Source: CAYONQ01 sp964405375 (GTDB taxonomy: Bacteria > Planctomycetota > Phycisphaerae > Sedimentisphaerales > Anaerobacaceae). Taken from it: 6,736 nt of DNA. Below are positions 1 through 5,029 of this stretch, piece after piece; positions within the stretch are counted from its first letter, which is position 1, and the number at the start of each line of letters is the position of its first letter. The notes under the pieces are model-generated. The model saw only the letters and a program-made list of their open reading frames with translations. It was not told the DNA's origin and did not search any database. The translations under genes and the position numbers were made by a program. The stretch lies in NCBI GenBank assembly GCA_964405375.1, contig CAYONQ010000108.1, forward strand, positions 1 to 6,736, in the 5' to 3' direction.

Positions 1-440
1 CTTTCATCGACGGCACTTGCATCGAATGAGATAAGAACTTTTCTCTGCTTTCTATCAACGATAACGGTAAAACCCCGGTCACTTCTGCCTGTTCCAGTAA
101 TGGTCTGTCTGAAACTCATTTCGGTATCGGGATACTTAGTCCCTGCCTCTTGGTGTCTCCAGCCGTATTTCAACAAAAGAACCTGAGGGACAAACTTTAC
201 TGCTCGGGGTGAGGGTTCCATATGAAACAATGTTGTCAAAGAAGTAGTTTCCATGCGTTGACATTTAAGTTCCCACTCCGCTGCATTTGGAATAGGCAGG
301 TTGTTTTCTTCTATTCCGAGTAAATCCTCTAAGGTGTTTCCAACTCCTCCTACATTGCCACGCCTGGCGTTTGGAATCCAGCCAATTGACCGTATTCTTT
401 TTAGCTCTTCGATTAGCTCTTCTTTTGTGTAGATCTTCAT
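1..440 (-). CDS. MvaI/BcnI-family type II restriction endonuclease (3' end outside window)
   Basis: Reading the minus strand from the ATG at 440-438 gives 146 codons with no stop, so the C-terminus lies beyond the left edge. Seen: an N-terminal KEELIEELKRIR helix, then GNVGGVGNTLEDLLGIEENNLPIP (around residues 28-51) leading into EWELK (55-59) and an LTTLFHMEPSPRA segment. Known: GNTLE-LLGI-NNLPIPD followed by ELK is the hallmark of the MvaI/BcnI endonucleases (CCWGG/CCSGG cutters), whose PD-(D/E)xK centre includes the E and K of ELK, here E57 and K59. Odd: the residue expected to be the metal-binding Asp is Asn52, although E55 lies close by. The gene starts 10 bases after the methyltransferase stop, has only a weak AAAGAAA ribosome site, and is probably translated by coupling. 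The exact recognition sequence cannot be read from the protein. Family call firm; activity uncertain. Confidence 0.86.
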   Translation of the reverse strand, partial: MKIYTKEELIEELKRIRSIGWIPNARRGNVGGVGNTLEDLLGIEENNLPIPNAAEWELKCQRMETTSLTTLFHMEPSPRAVKFVPQVLLLKYGWRHQEAGTKYPDTEMSFRQTITGTGRSDRGFTVIVDRKQRKVLISFDASAVDE

Positions 441-450
441 TTTGTTTCTT

Positions 451-1722
451 TTATAAGGATTTTTTGTCACCCTTGGGCCTTGGTGGACGCCAGAAATCAA
501 GCAGATATTCGAAAGTTACCCCCATAGTGATGTAATTGCTTGGCCAGCCAAATATGCCAATCTGATTTACTATGTTTGTGCGGTCCCAGATAATAACATT
601 TCGAAGCTCATATCCCCTGCGGCGTAATTCCTCAATAAGCGAAACGTGAATAGTAATCCTTTCGTTCTCCCACCACATATCAGGCACATTGATAACACAG
701 TGCGCTTTCGGGCGAAGCAACGGCAGCAGGCCTTCGAAGATGTCGCCCATTACTTTAGTATATTTTCCAAGTTCCATTGTGCCGAGGTCTCGTGGGTCCT
801 GTGAGTACTGCTCAATTTGTCCCAGTTGCTCGTTGTTCCTATTACGACGGGATTTGTTCTTTCGCTTTCGGTTTAATAAATTAGAATACGGCGGAGATGT
901 AAAAATGAGACTAACTGTTTCTGCCTTTAGATAATCGCCAATATTCAACGCATCGTCACATACGGCGATTTGCTTTGACTCACCAAAAAGTTGTGTATTC
1001 TCGGCAAGGCGGGACTCACTTAACTTTACATATTTTTTCTGAAGGTCAAAACCAACAGCATTTCTAGCAGCGTCTTGAGCTGCTATGAGCGTTGTGCCAC
1101 TTCCGACAAATGGGTCAAGTACAAGCTCGCCTTTATGGGTAAATAACTCTATCACTTTACGTGCAAGTGCGATTGGGAAAGTGGCAGGATGCAATTTTTT
1201 ATCCCTGACGTCTCTGCTTTCATACGTAAACTGCCATACGCCTAATTGGCACTTAAGCCATTCTTTTGCGGGGAGGCAGTTAATGTGGGTTTTGGGGCAG
1301 TTGCACGTCCGGTCGTAACCTATATTGAGAAGCTTTTCGGGGAGTCGGCTTTTGCCGGCTGGATGTTCTTTCACAACTACTCGTTGATTATGATTATTAG
1401 GACTGACCTTGTATATTCTTTTGTCAATGCGAGTAATTGTAACGGTATCGCCCGGATGCAATTTATGTGAATGGACGAAGTCTTTTACCCATTTTCTTTC
1501 TCTGAAAATCCAGCGGGGCTTTCCTGTCTTATCTTTAGGGATGTCCGTTTCTATAGGTTTTGATAGGCCTTCTACTTTTAAGGTTATTGGGGCACCGAGG
1601 CCGGTTTTTTTAGATGGGCCGCCGAAGACGTCCGGCGGGAAAAAGTCTCTGCCGCACATCCTAATGTTCAGATTGCCGTATTTGAGAGTTGCTTCTGTTA
1701 GTTGGATTACGCGTGAATCCAT
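451..1722 (-). CDS. DNA methyltransferase (probable N4-cytosine) with extra N-terminal B3-like domain
   Basis: 423 residues. Seen: motif X-like HPATFPIALARKVIEL (178-193), the AdoMet-binding motif I LDPFVGSGTT (202-211), and the catalytic motif IV TSPPY (275-279). Known: SPPY is typical of N4-cytosine methyltransferases, the type partnering MvaI and BcnI nucleases, so it should protect host DNA against the adjacent endonuclease by methylating the shared site. The order X-I-IV leaves no obvious target-recognition domain after motif VIII. Residues 1-110 hold a separate module (ITLKVEGL, W-V-K-DFVHSHKL-PGDTVTITRID) that resembles B3/EcoRII-N-type DNA-binding pseudobarrels and may supply target recognition; this is inference. 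A Cys/His cluster (C140, C142, H146, C149) precedes motif X and might bind zinc. An AAAGGAG ribosome site lies 11 bases before the ATG, supporting this start. First gene of the operon; the endonuclease follows after 10 bases. Confidence 0.95.
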   Translation of the reverse strand: MDSRVIQLTEATLKYGNLNIRMCGRDFFPPDVFGGPSKKTGLGAPITLKVEGLSKPIETDIPKDKTGKPRWIFRERKWVKDFVHSHKLHPGDTVTITRIDKRIYKVSPNNHNQRVVVKEHPAGKSRLPEKLLNIGYDRTCNCPKTHINCLPAKEWLKCQLGVWQFTYESRDVRDKKLHPATFPIALARKVIELFTHKGELVLDPFVGSGTTLIAAQDAARNAVGFDLQKKYVKLSESRLAENTQLFGESKQIAVCDDALNIGDYLKAETVSLIFTSPPYSNLLNRKRKNKSRRNRNNEQLGQIEQYSQDPRDLGTMELGKYTKVMGDIFEGLLPLLRPKAHCVINVPDMWWENERITIHVSLIEELRRRGYELRNVIIWDRTNIVNQIGIFGWPSNYITMGVTFEYLLDFWRPPRPKGDKKSL

Positions 1723-1733
1723 TCGGCGTCAGT

Positions 1734-1740
1734 CTCCTTT
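1734..1740 (-). promoter_or_regulatory. Ribosome binding site of the methyltransferase gene
   Basis: AAAGGAG on the minus strand, 11 bases before the ATG at 1722. It fixes the chosen start and leaves a predicted leader of only about 20 bases after the TATAAT promoter. Confidence 0.8.
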
Positions 1741-1746
1741 CAAAAT

Positions 1747-1763
1747 GTGATTATAACAATCAC
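1747..1763. promoter_or_regulatory. Inverted repeat overlapping the -10 box, possible operator
   Basis: GTGATT (1747-1752), five spacer bases, then AATCAC (1758-1763): perfect 6-base arms that enclose the TATAAT box of the restriction-modification promoter. A second small palindrome, CCTTAGG (1763-1769), follows directly inside the promoter spacer. A protein bound here would block RNA polymerase. No separate controller (C) protein gene is visible in this window; the methyltransferase itself or an unseen factor are candidates. Function is inferred only from position and symmetry. Confidence 0.4.
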
Positions 1764-1778
1764 CTTAGGATTGGGCAA
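1750..1778 (-). promoter_or_regulatory. Sigma70-type promoter of the restriction-modification operon
   Basis: On the minus strand a -35 box TTGCCC (1778-1773, 4 of 6 consensus bases) is followed after exactly 17 bases by a perfect TATAAT -10 box (1755-1750). Transcription would begin near 1743, about 20 bases before the methyltransferase ATG and just ahead of its AAAGGAG site. This is the clearest promoter in the window. The -10 box sits inside a short inverted repeat, listed separately. Confidence 0.75.
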
Positions 1779-1827
1779 GGGGATTTGCGCCGAAATTTTT
1801 TGGGAAGGACTTGAGCGTTGCCGTCCG

Positions 1828-1846
1828 CCGCTGGCAAGGCCAGCGG
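1828..1846. repeat. Perfect hairpin, 8-bp stem, 3-base loop
   Basis: CCGCTGGC (1828-1835) pairs with GCCAGCGG (1839-1846) around the loop AAG. No T run on either side, so not an intrinsic terminator. First of the palindrome cluster. Confidence 0.75.
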
Positions 1847-1883
1847 TATGGGGAAAGTCGATTCCTTCGGCGTTGCTCAGAAT

Positions 1884-1915
1884 GTTAGCCCTGCCATCAA
1901 GATGGCAGGGCTAAC
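1884..1915. repeat. Perfect 15-bp inverted repeat with 2-base centre
   Basis: GTTAGCCCTGCCATC (1884-1898) and its exact reverse complement (1901-1915) are separated only by AA. This is the longest perfect palindrome in the window. Neither flank has a T tract, which argues against a standard terminator; it could be a REP-like element, a cruciform-forming site or the stem of a small RNA. Confidence 0.85.
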
Positions 1916-1917
1916 CG

Positions 1918-1936
1918 AGTAGTCGTACCGACTACT
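1918..1936. repeat. Perfect hairpin, 8-bp stem, TAC loop
   Basis: AGTAGTCG (1918-1925) pairs with CGACTACT (1929-1936) around TAC. It begins two bases after the 15-bp palindrome ends. It shares CCGACTAC with the palindrome at 2181-2195, which also has a TAC centre, suggesting related repeat units. Confidence 0.75.
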
Positions 1937-1986
1937 GCTAAACAAATAATTCGTGTTGTGTGATGCGGTTTCAATTTGCGAGCCCC

Positions 1987-2020
1987 AAAAGAAAACTGAT
2001 GGCCAATAATGGCCATCAGT
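1987..2020 (-). terminator. Probable intrinsic terminator for minus-strand transcription
   Basis: A perfect 10-bp stem, ACTGATGGCC (1995-2004) with GGCCATCAGT (2011-2020), has a 6-base loop. Read on the minus strand it is followed directly by TTTCTTTTGGGG. The T-rich tail exists only in that direction. It would end transcripts arriving from the PilZ gene, giving a 3' untranslated region of about 300 bases, and insulate the restriction-modification promoter downstream. Confidence 0.65.
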
Positions 2021-2054
2021 TATGTGCTTTCTCCTGACCCTTTTGTTATATACC

Positions 2055-2088
2055 CAAACTGACCGTTCCTAAGGGATGGGTCAGTTTG
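2055..2088. repeat. Inverted repeat with 10-bp stem and 14-base loop
   Basis: CAAACTGACC (2055-2064) and GGTCAGTTTG (2079-2088) are exact complements. Inside the loop TCC and GGA could add three more pairs. No clear T tract follows on either strand. It lies in the downstream region of the PilZ gene. Confidence 0.65.
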
Positions 2089-2180
2089 AGCGTCGTTCGT
2101 CGCTCCCTCCTTCGCCAAGGCTACGGAGGGCAGGCGTATTTCCGCCGTAAGGCGTCCTGTGGAGTATCTCGTGCATTGAG

Positions 2181-2195
2181 GCCGACTACGTCGGC
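2181..2195. repeat. Small palindrome, 6-bp stem, TAC loop
   Basis: GCCGAC (2181-2186) and GTCGGC (2190-2195) flank TAC. Shares CCGACTAC with the hairpin at 1918-1936. Confidence 0.55.
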
Positions 2196-2324
2196 AACTG
2201 GTTGAAATTCTTGTACTATAAGCGATTAAGCAAGTTGTATGTATCAAATTGGTCAATTTGAGTTATAGTAAACTCTGTATCGGCGCGGTCAGTTGTAGTT
2301 ACAGGAACGTGACCGGCCTGCTTA

Positions 2325-2639
2325 CTAATCAAACGCAATAGCGACGCCGATATTGGCGTCTTTGAGCATATTTCTGCGTTCGACCCTGACCACTTTGCCC
2401 GTTTTAATGCGAGCAAATCGTCCTTTTTGCTTCGCTAACGCCTGTGTTCGTGGGAAGTTAAGCTCGATGGTATGCCCAGCCCGTATAGGTGTGGTCATCG
2501 GCATTGTGACGAATACTCCCGTCTTGCTGATATTGGTGCTTCGCCCGTTGAAAAACCTGTTCGCTGCGGGCAGCCAGATACTCACAGGCCAAGAAAGGTC
2601 GATTCGGGCATCCTTACGTTGCTCGATTAAGGTTTCCAT
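2325..2639 (-). CDS. Single-domain PilZ protein, probable c-di-GMP receptor
   Basis: 104 residues, the usual length for a stand-alone PilZ domain. Seen: the RxxxR motif (R8-K-D-A-R12) near the N-terminus, and the second PilZ motif (D/N)xSxxG as N36-I-S38-K-T-G41 followed by VFV; then a beta-rich body ending in ANIGVAIAFD, the common PilZ closing strand. Known: R, R and N/D-S-G residues contact cyclic di-GMP, and such proteins relay c-di-GMP levels to motility, pili or exopolysaccharide machinery. All the ligand residues are present, so binding is likely; the target is unknown. No signal peptide or membrane segment, so cytoplasmic. An AAAGGAG site lies 9 bases before the ATG. It stands alone, divergent from the sua5 fusion gene; a pilin-like gene lies 2.4 kb away, and a link to it is speculation only. 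Confidence 0.9.
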   Translation of the reverse strand: METLIEQRKDARIDLSWPVSIWLPAANRFFNGRSTNISKTGVFVTMPMTTPIRAGHTIELNFPRTQALAKQKGRFARIKTGKVVRVERRNMLKDANIGVAIAFD

Positions 2640-2648
2640 CGCTTATAT

Positions 2649-2655
2649 CTCCTTT
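2649..2655 (-). promoter_or_regulatory. Ribosome binding site of the PilZ gene
   Basis: AAAGGAG on the minus strand with 9 bases to the ATG at 2639. It supports the start and the reality of this short gene. Confidence 0.8.
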
Positions 2656-2827
2656 AACGTTCCATCAATTTATGAATTTATCGGCAATGTTAATTTAGAT
2701 AGATTAGTGTATTTAGGTAAAATAATGGTTTTTCTGAAAAATTTTTGTTTTTTGTTGTGTTCTTTTTTCTTTTGCATTTTTTATCGGGCTTTCTGTTTGC
2801 AGGATGTGGTGCAGGGTGGTTTGTTGG

Positions 2828-2855
2828 TTGGGATTTAGGTTCGGAAATCTAAAAT
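2828..2855 (+). promoter_or_regulatory. Possible sigma70 promoter of the sua5-phosphatase/rpiB operon
   Basis: TTGGGA (2828-2833, 4 of 6) and TAAAAT (2850-2855, 5 of 6) are separated by 16 bases. Transcription would start near 2862, about 58 bases before the preferred ATG at 2920. The surrounding spacer is AT-rich, so chance matches are possible. Confidence 0.4.
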
Positions 2856-2901
2856 TTCAGGTGGGTGTTGTCTAAGTTGTCTTGCGATTGCGGGTCGTTT
2901 A

Positions 2902-4041
2902 GTGTATTTTTTAGGCCAAATGCAAACAAAGGTTGTAAAATTTGGTTCTGTAGAGATTGATTCGGCGAAAATCAAAGAGGCGGCCCGGCTCATAGATGCC
3001 GGCGGACTCGTGGTGTTTCCTACCGAGACCGTCTATGGAATCGGCTGCAGGGTTGAAGCCAGCTCACTGACAAAGCTCAATAAGCTGAAAGGCAGGGCAG
3101 TCGGCAAGTACTATACGCTGCATATAGGCCAAAAGAGCGATATTGCGAAATACCTGCCTACTGTCGGATTAAGGACTGAAAAGCTGATTCGAAATGGCTG
3201 GCCAGGCCCTTTGACCATAGTATTCGAGCTGGACAGCCGCGATATCGATAGCCAGCGGGGTAAGCTTGACAGAGAGGTTTTTGAGAACCTGTATAAGGAT
3301 AATTCCATAGGCATTCGCTGTCCTGATAATGCGGTAGCTGCGGCACTGCTGCAGGCGGCGAGCAGCGCTGTAGTTGCGCCGAGTGCAAACATAACAGGCC
3401 GGCCGCCGGCGACAAACGGCGGGGAGGTTCTTGCCCAGTTTTCAGGCCAAATCGATTTACTATTGGATGCGGGGCCGTGCAAATACAAAAAAAGCAGCAC
3501 TGTTGTGAAAATAGGTAAAGAGGGGCTGGAGATTTTAAGGCAGGGTGTATATTCGCTGCCGGAGTTAGAGGCGATGTCGCAGGTCAAATTTTTGTTAGTT
3601 TGCACCGGCAACACCTGTCGAAGCGCTATGGCTGAAGGGATATTTCGTAAATATTTGGCGGAAAAATTACAATGTAAGGTTGACCGGCTCGAAGAAAAAG
3701 GTTATAAGGTATTTTCCGCCGGCATTATGGATATGACGGGTATGCCGGCAAGTCCGGAAGCCGTAGCGACTTGTGCAGCCAAGGGGATTGATATAAAAAA
3801 TCATAAAAGCACGGCGTTATCCCGGCAGCTCGTTGAAGAGAGTGACTTTATATTTGCGATGGCTGGAGTGCATCGTGAACGGGTTGTTTCTCTCAGCGGT
3901 GAAGCGGCGGGTAAATGTATCCTGTTGGCAGGGGAGGTAGAGATTGCCGACCCCATAGGCCAGCCGCAGGAGGTTTACAACAGTTGTGCTGAACTGATAG
4001 AGAAGGCCGTGAAAAAAAGGATTGGTGGGCTTGTGATATGA
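2902..4041 (+). CDS. Fusion of Sua5/YrdC threonylcarbamoyl-AMP synthase with YwlE-type LMW phosphatase
   Basis: 379 residues from the GTG at 2902; the ATG at 2920 (residue 7) is a more likely start, though both have weak ribosome sites. Residues about 20-217 are a YrdC domain: GGLVVFPTETVYGIGC (34-49), KGR (63-65), and APSANITG (159-166). Known: this family makes threonylcarbamoyl-AMP from threonine, bicarbonate and ATP for tRNA t6A37. Residues about 228-379 are a low-molecular-weight phosphatase: P-loop C234-TGNTC-R240-S and acid loop AD350-P. The P-loop Thr238 matches the residue that makes Bacillus YwlE selective for phosphoarginine, so this half is probably an arginine phosphatase. Both halves are full length and cytoplasmic. 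Odd: the usual KGRPxxxPL segment reads KGRAVGKYYTL. In Bacillus these are separate genes next to rpiB; here rpiB overlaps the stop by ATGA. Confidence 0.93.
   Translation: MYFLGQMQTKVVKFGSVEIDSAKIKEAARLIDAGGLVVFPTETVYGIGCRVEASSLTKLNKLKGRAVGKYYTLHIGQKSDIAKYLPTVGLRTEKLIRNGWPGPLTIVFELDSRDIDSQRGKLDREVFENLYKDNSIGIRCPDNAVAAALLQAASSAVVAPSANITGRPPATNGGEVLAQFSGQIDLLLDAGPCKYKKSSTVVKIGKEGLEILRQGVYSLPELEAMSQVKFLLVCTGNTCRSAMAEGIFRKYLAEKLQCKVDRLEEKGYKVFSAGIMDMTGMPASPEAVATCAAKGIDIKNHKSTALSRQLVEESDFIFAMAGVHRERVVSLSGEAAGKCILLAGEVEIADPIGQPQEVYNSCAELIEKAVKKRIGGLVI
3561..3576 (+). promoter_or_regulatory. Possible internal ribosome site and start for the phosphatase half
   Basis: GGAG (3561-3564) stands 9 bases before an in-frame ATG (3574-3576, residue 225), exactly at the domain boundary: translation from here gives MSQVKFLLVCTGNTCRS, a normal stand-alone YwlE-type N-terminus of about 155 residues. 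It may be a relic of a formerly separate gene or may still make free phosphatase. Confidence 0.4.
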
Positions 4042-4502
4042 AGATAGTAGTCGGAAACGACCATCGTGGATTTGAGGCCAAAAGGCAGATTAAGGCGATA
4101 CTTGCACAGCTTGGTCATGAATGTATTGACGTCGGCAGTAACGACAGCAATCCGGTTGATTACCCCGACCCGGCTTACCTTGCGGCAACGGCGGTGTCGA
4201 AGAAGGAGGCCGACAGGGCGATTCTGGTCTGTGGAACGGGAATCGGGATGAGCATAACGGCGAACAAGATAAAGGGAATCAGGGCTGCATTGTGCCATGA
4301 CGAATTGAGCGCCCAGATTTCGCGTCATCATAATGACGCAAATGTGCTTTGTATATCGGGGGACCTTATTGGAGATGTGCTGCTGCGAAAGATAGTTGAG
4401 GTTTGGCTTGATACTGACTTCAATGGTGGCAGACACCTAAGAAGGATAAACAAAATAAAGGCCATCGAAGAAGGTATAGAGCCGAAGGAAGTCACCAAGT
4501 AA
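4038..4502 (+). CDS. rpiB: Ribose-5-phosphate isomerase B
   Basis: 154 residues, normal for the RpiB/LacAB family. It interconverts ribose 5-phosphate and ribulose 5-phosphate in the non-oxidative pentose phosphate pathway, in the cytoplasm. Seen: N-terminal GNDHRG (6-11), where D8 and H9 match sugar-binding residues; CGTGIGMSI (65-73) with the catalytic-base cysteine C65 and the anion-hole loop; HHNDANVL (97-104) with the ring-opening histidine; and GGRHLRRI (130-137) with phosphate-binding arginines. All key residues are present, so it should be active; a related sugar-phosphate isomerase such as an allose-6-phosphate isomerase cannot be excluded. The ATG overlaps the TGA of the fusion gene (ATGA at 4038-4041), and the ribosome site is weak (GGTGGG, 8 bases upstream), so translation is probably coupled. 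Last gene of its operon. Confidence 0.95.
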   Translation: MKIVVGNDHRGFEAKRQIKAILAQLGHECIDVGSNDSNPVDYPDPAYLAATAVSKKEADRAILVCGTGIGMSITANKIKGIRAALCHDELSAQISRHHNDANVLCISGDLIGDVLLRKIVEVWLDTDFNGGRHLRRINKIKAIEEGIEPKEVTK

Positions 4503-4510
4503 AAGGCAGC

Positions 4511-4543
4511 CCTGGGGGACGTAAGGGTCTTTAGTCCCCCTGG
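4511..4543 (+). terminator. GC-rich hairpin just after rpiB, possible terminator element
   Basis: GGGGGAC (4514-4520) pairs with GTCCCCC (4534-4540) around 13 bases; CC/GG (4511-4512 with 4542-4543) extends it beyond a T-T mismatch. It begins 9 bases after the stop codon. No T run follows, so it may act as a 3' stabilising hairpin rather than a terminator. Confidence 0.4.
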
Positions 4544-4584
4544 TTCGGTGAAGTCGGATTGCTATGTTGCTGTCCCCGCAGGTT

Positions 4585-4610
4585 GTTTGCTTAATGGGCA
4601 AACTTATTTT
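4585..4610 (+). terminator. Probable intrinsic terminator of the sua5-phosphatase/rpiB operon
   Basis: GTTTGC (4585-4590) pairs with GCAAAC (4598-4603) around a 7-base loop and is followed by TTATTTT (4604-4610). The stem is short, but the T-rich tail and its place between two convergent genes fit termination of the plus-strand operon. Confidence 0.5.
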
Positions 4611-4631
4611 GTCCGATGGCCTTGTGAGGGT

Positions 4632-4652
4632 AATGCCACAGTCGTTGGCATT
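4632..4652. repeat. 7-bp hairpin in the convergent intergenic gap
   Basis: AATGCCA (4632-4638) and TGGCATT (4646-4652) flank a 7-base loop, 25 bases beyond the stop of the minus-strand repeat-protein gene. No T run follows on the minus strand, so its role as that gene's terminator is uncertain. Confidence 0.4.
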
Positions 4653-4676
4653 TGCCGGGCCGACTGATTTCAGTTA

Positions 4677-4967
4677 TCAGTAAAACTTACCACTTTCCGG
4701 CTCGGGCTCGTTAGGGTCTTCGCCGAGGTAAATGACGTGGCCCTGGTCAAGTATACCTTCGGGTTCAGGTTTGTTGGGGTCTTCGCTGAGAAAGATAACC
4801 CGGTTGCTGTCAAATACGCTTTCCGGCTCGGGCTCGTTAGGGTCTTCGCTGAGATAGCTGATTCTGTCATAAGCGAGTTTATTTGCCCAGCTTGTGTTTG
4901 CTGCTACTATTGACAGGGCAGTCAGCGCCAATACTACGAACAGCACGTTCAAGGTTAAACCTTTCAT
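4677..4967 (-). CDS. Small secreted protein with three 21-residue EDPN(E/K)PEPE repeats
   Basis: 96 residues; not a family I recognise. Residues 1-28 are a good Sec signal peptide: K2, a hydrophobic core LNVLFVVLALTALSIVAA, and cleavage probably after TSWA (A28). The mature part of about 68 residues is almost entirely three tandem units with EDPN at 41-44, 62-65 and 83-86, an exact period of 21. Each unit is a short hydrophobic strand (RISYLS, RVIFLS, HVIYLG) followed by EDPN(E/K)PEPE(S/G). The mature protein is strongly acidic and proline-rich, with no cysteine and no membrane anchor, and ends in SGKFY. An AAAGGAG site 6 bases before the ATG supports translation. It lies 62 bases after the pilin-like gene with no terminator between, so it is probably co-transcribed; a surface or pilus-associated role is inference. 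Confidence 0.8.
   Translation of the reverse strand: MKGLTLNVLFVVLALTALSIVAANTSWANKLAYDRISYLSEDPNEPEPESVFDSNRVIFLSEDPNKPEPEGILDQGHVIYLGEDPNEPEPESGKFY
4694..4853 (-). repeat. In-frame 63-bp tandem repeat, three copies
   Basis: The sequence GGGTCTTCG recurs at 4714, 4777 and 4840, giving an exact 63-bp period (21 codons). The outer copies are identical over 31 bases (4693-4723 and 4819-4849), while the middle copy differs at many third positions and at one Glu-to-Lys change. Confidence 0.85.
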
Positions 4968-4973
4968 TTTGTT

Positions 4974-4980
4974 CTCCTTT
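4974..4980 (-). promoter_or_regulatory. Ribosome binding site of the repeat-protein gene
   Basis: AAAGGAG on the minus strand, 6 bases before the ATG at 4967; the best ribosome site in the window and good support for this small gene being real. Confidence 0.8.
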
Positions 4981-5029
4981 TGGAAAATGGTCCGAATTTT
5001 TGTTTTAATCTGTTTTTCAATTTGCCGTT

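Larger units (their letters stand above)
1779..2324. other. Non-coding, palindrome-rich intergenic region
   Basis: About 550 bases between the restriction-modification promoter and the PilZ gene stop. No reading frame here has a ribosome site or a recognisable product; the longest open frames translate to low-complexity, hairpin-derived sequence. The stretch holds at least six perfect inverted repeats (1828-1846, 1884-1915, 1918-1936, 1995-2020, 2055-2088, 2181-2195) and a CCCTCC...GGAGGG pair at 2105-2130. One (1995-2020) looks like a terminator; the others lack T tracts and look like REP-type intergenic repeats. The sequence CCGACTAC occurs in two of the palindromes (1928-1935 and 2182-2189). 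Confidence 0.7.

Noticed and set aside
2020..2256. Minus-strand frame of 78 residues in the palindrome region
   Set aside because: It lacks a ribosome site, runs through several hairpins including the probable terminator stem, and has no domain-like pattern.
2657..2720. Possible promoter for the PilZ gene (TTAACA with TAAATT on the minus strand)
   Set aside because: The spacer is only about 15 bases and the region is so AT-rich that weak matches are expected by chance.
2725..2838. Small plus-strand frame of 37 residues with a Phe/Cys-rich hydrophobic core and a weak AGG upstream
   Set aside because: Its composition simply follows the T-rich spacer (2728-2790), the ribosome site is poor, and it looks like neither a leader nor a toxin with a charged end.
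4694..4853. Tandem 63-bp repeat considered as a CRISPR-like or intergenic repeat array
   Set aside because: The repeats are in-frame codons within a gene that has a signal peptide and a strong ribosome site; there are no unique spacers.
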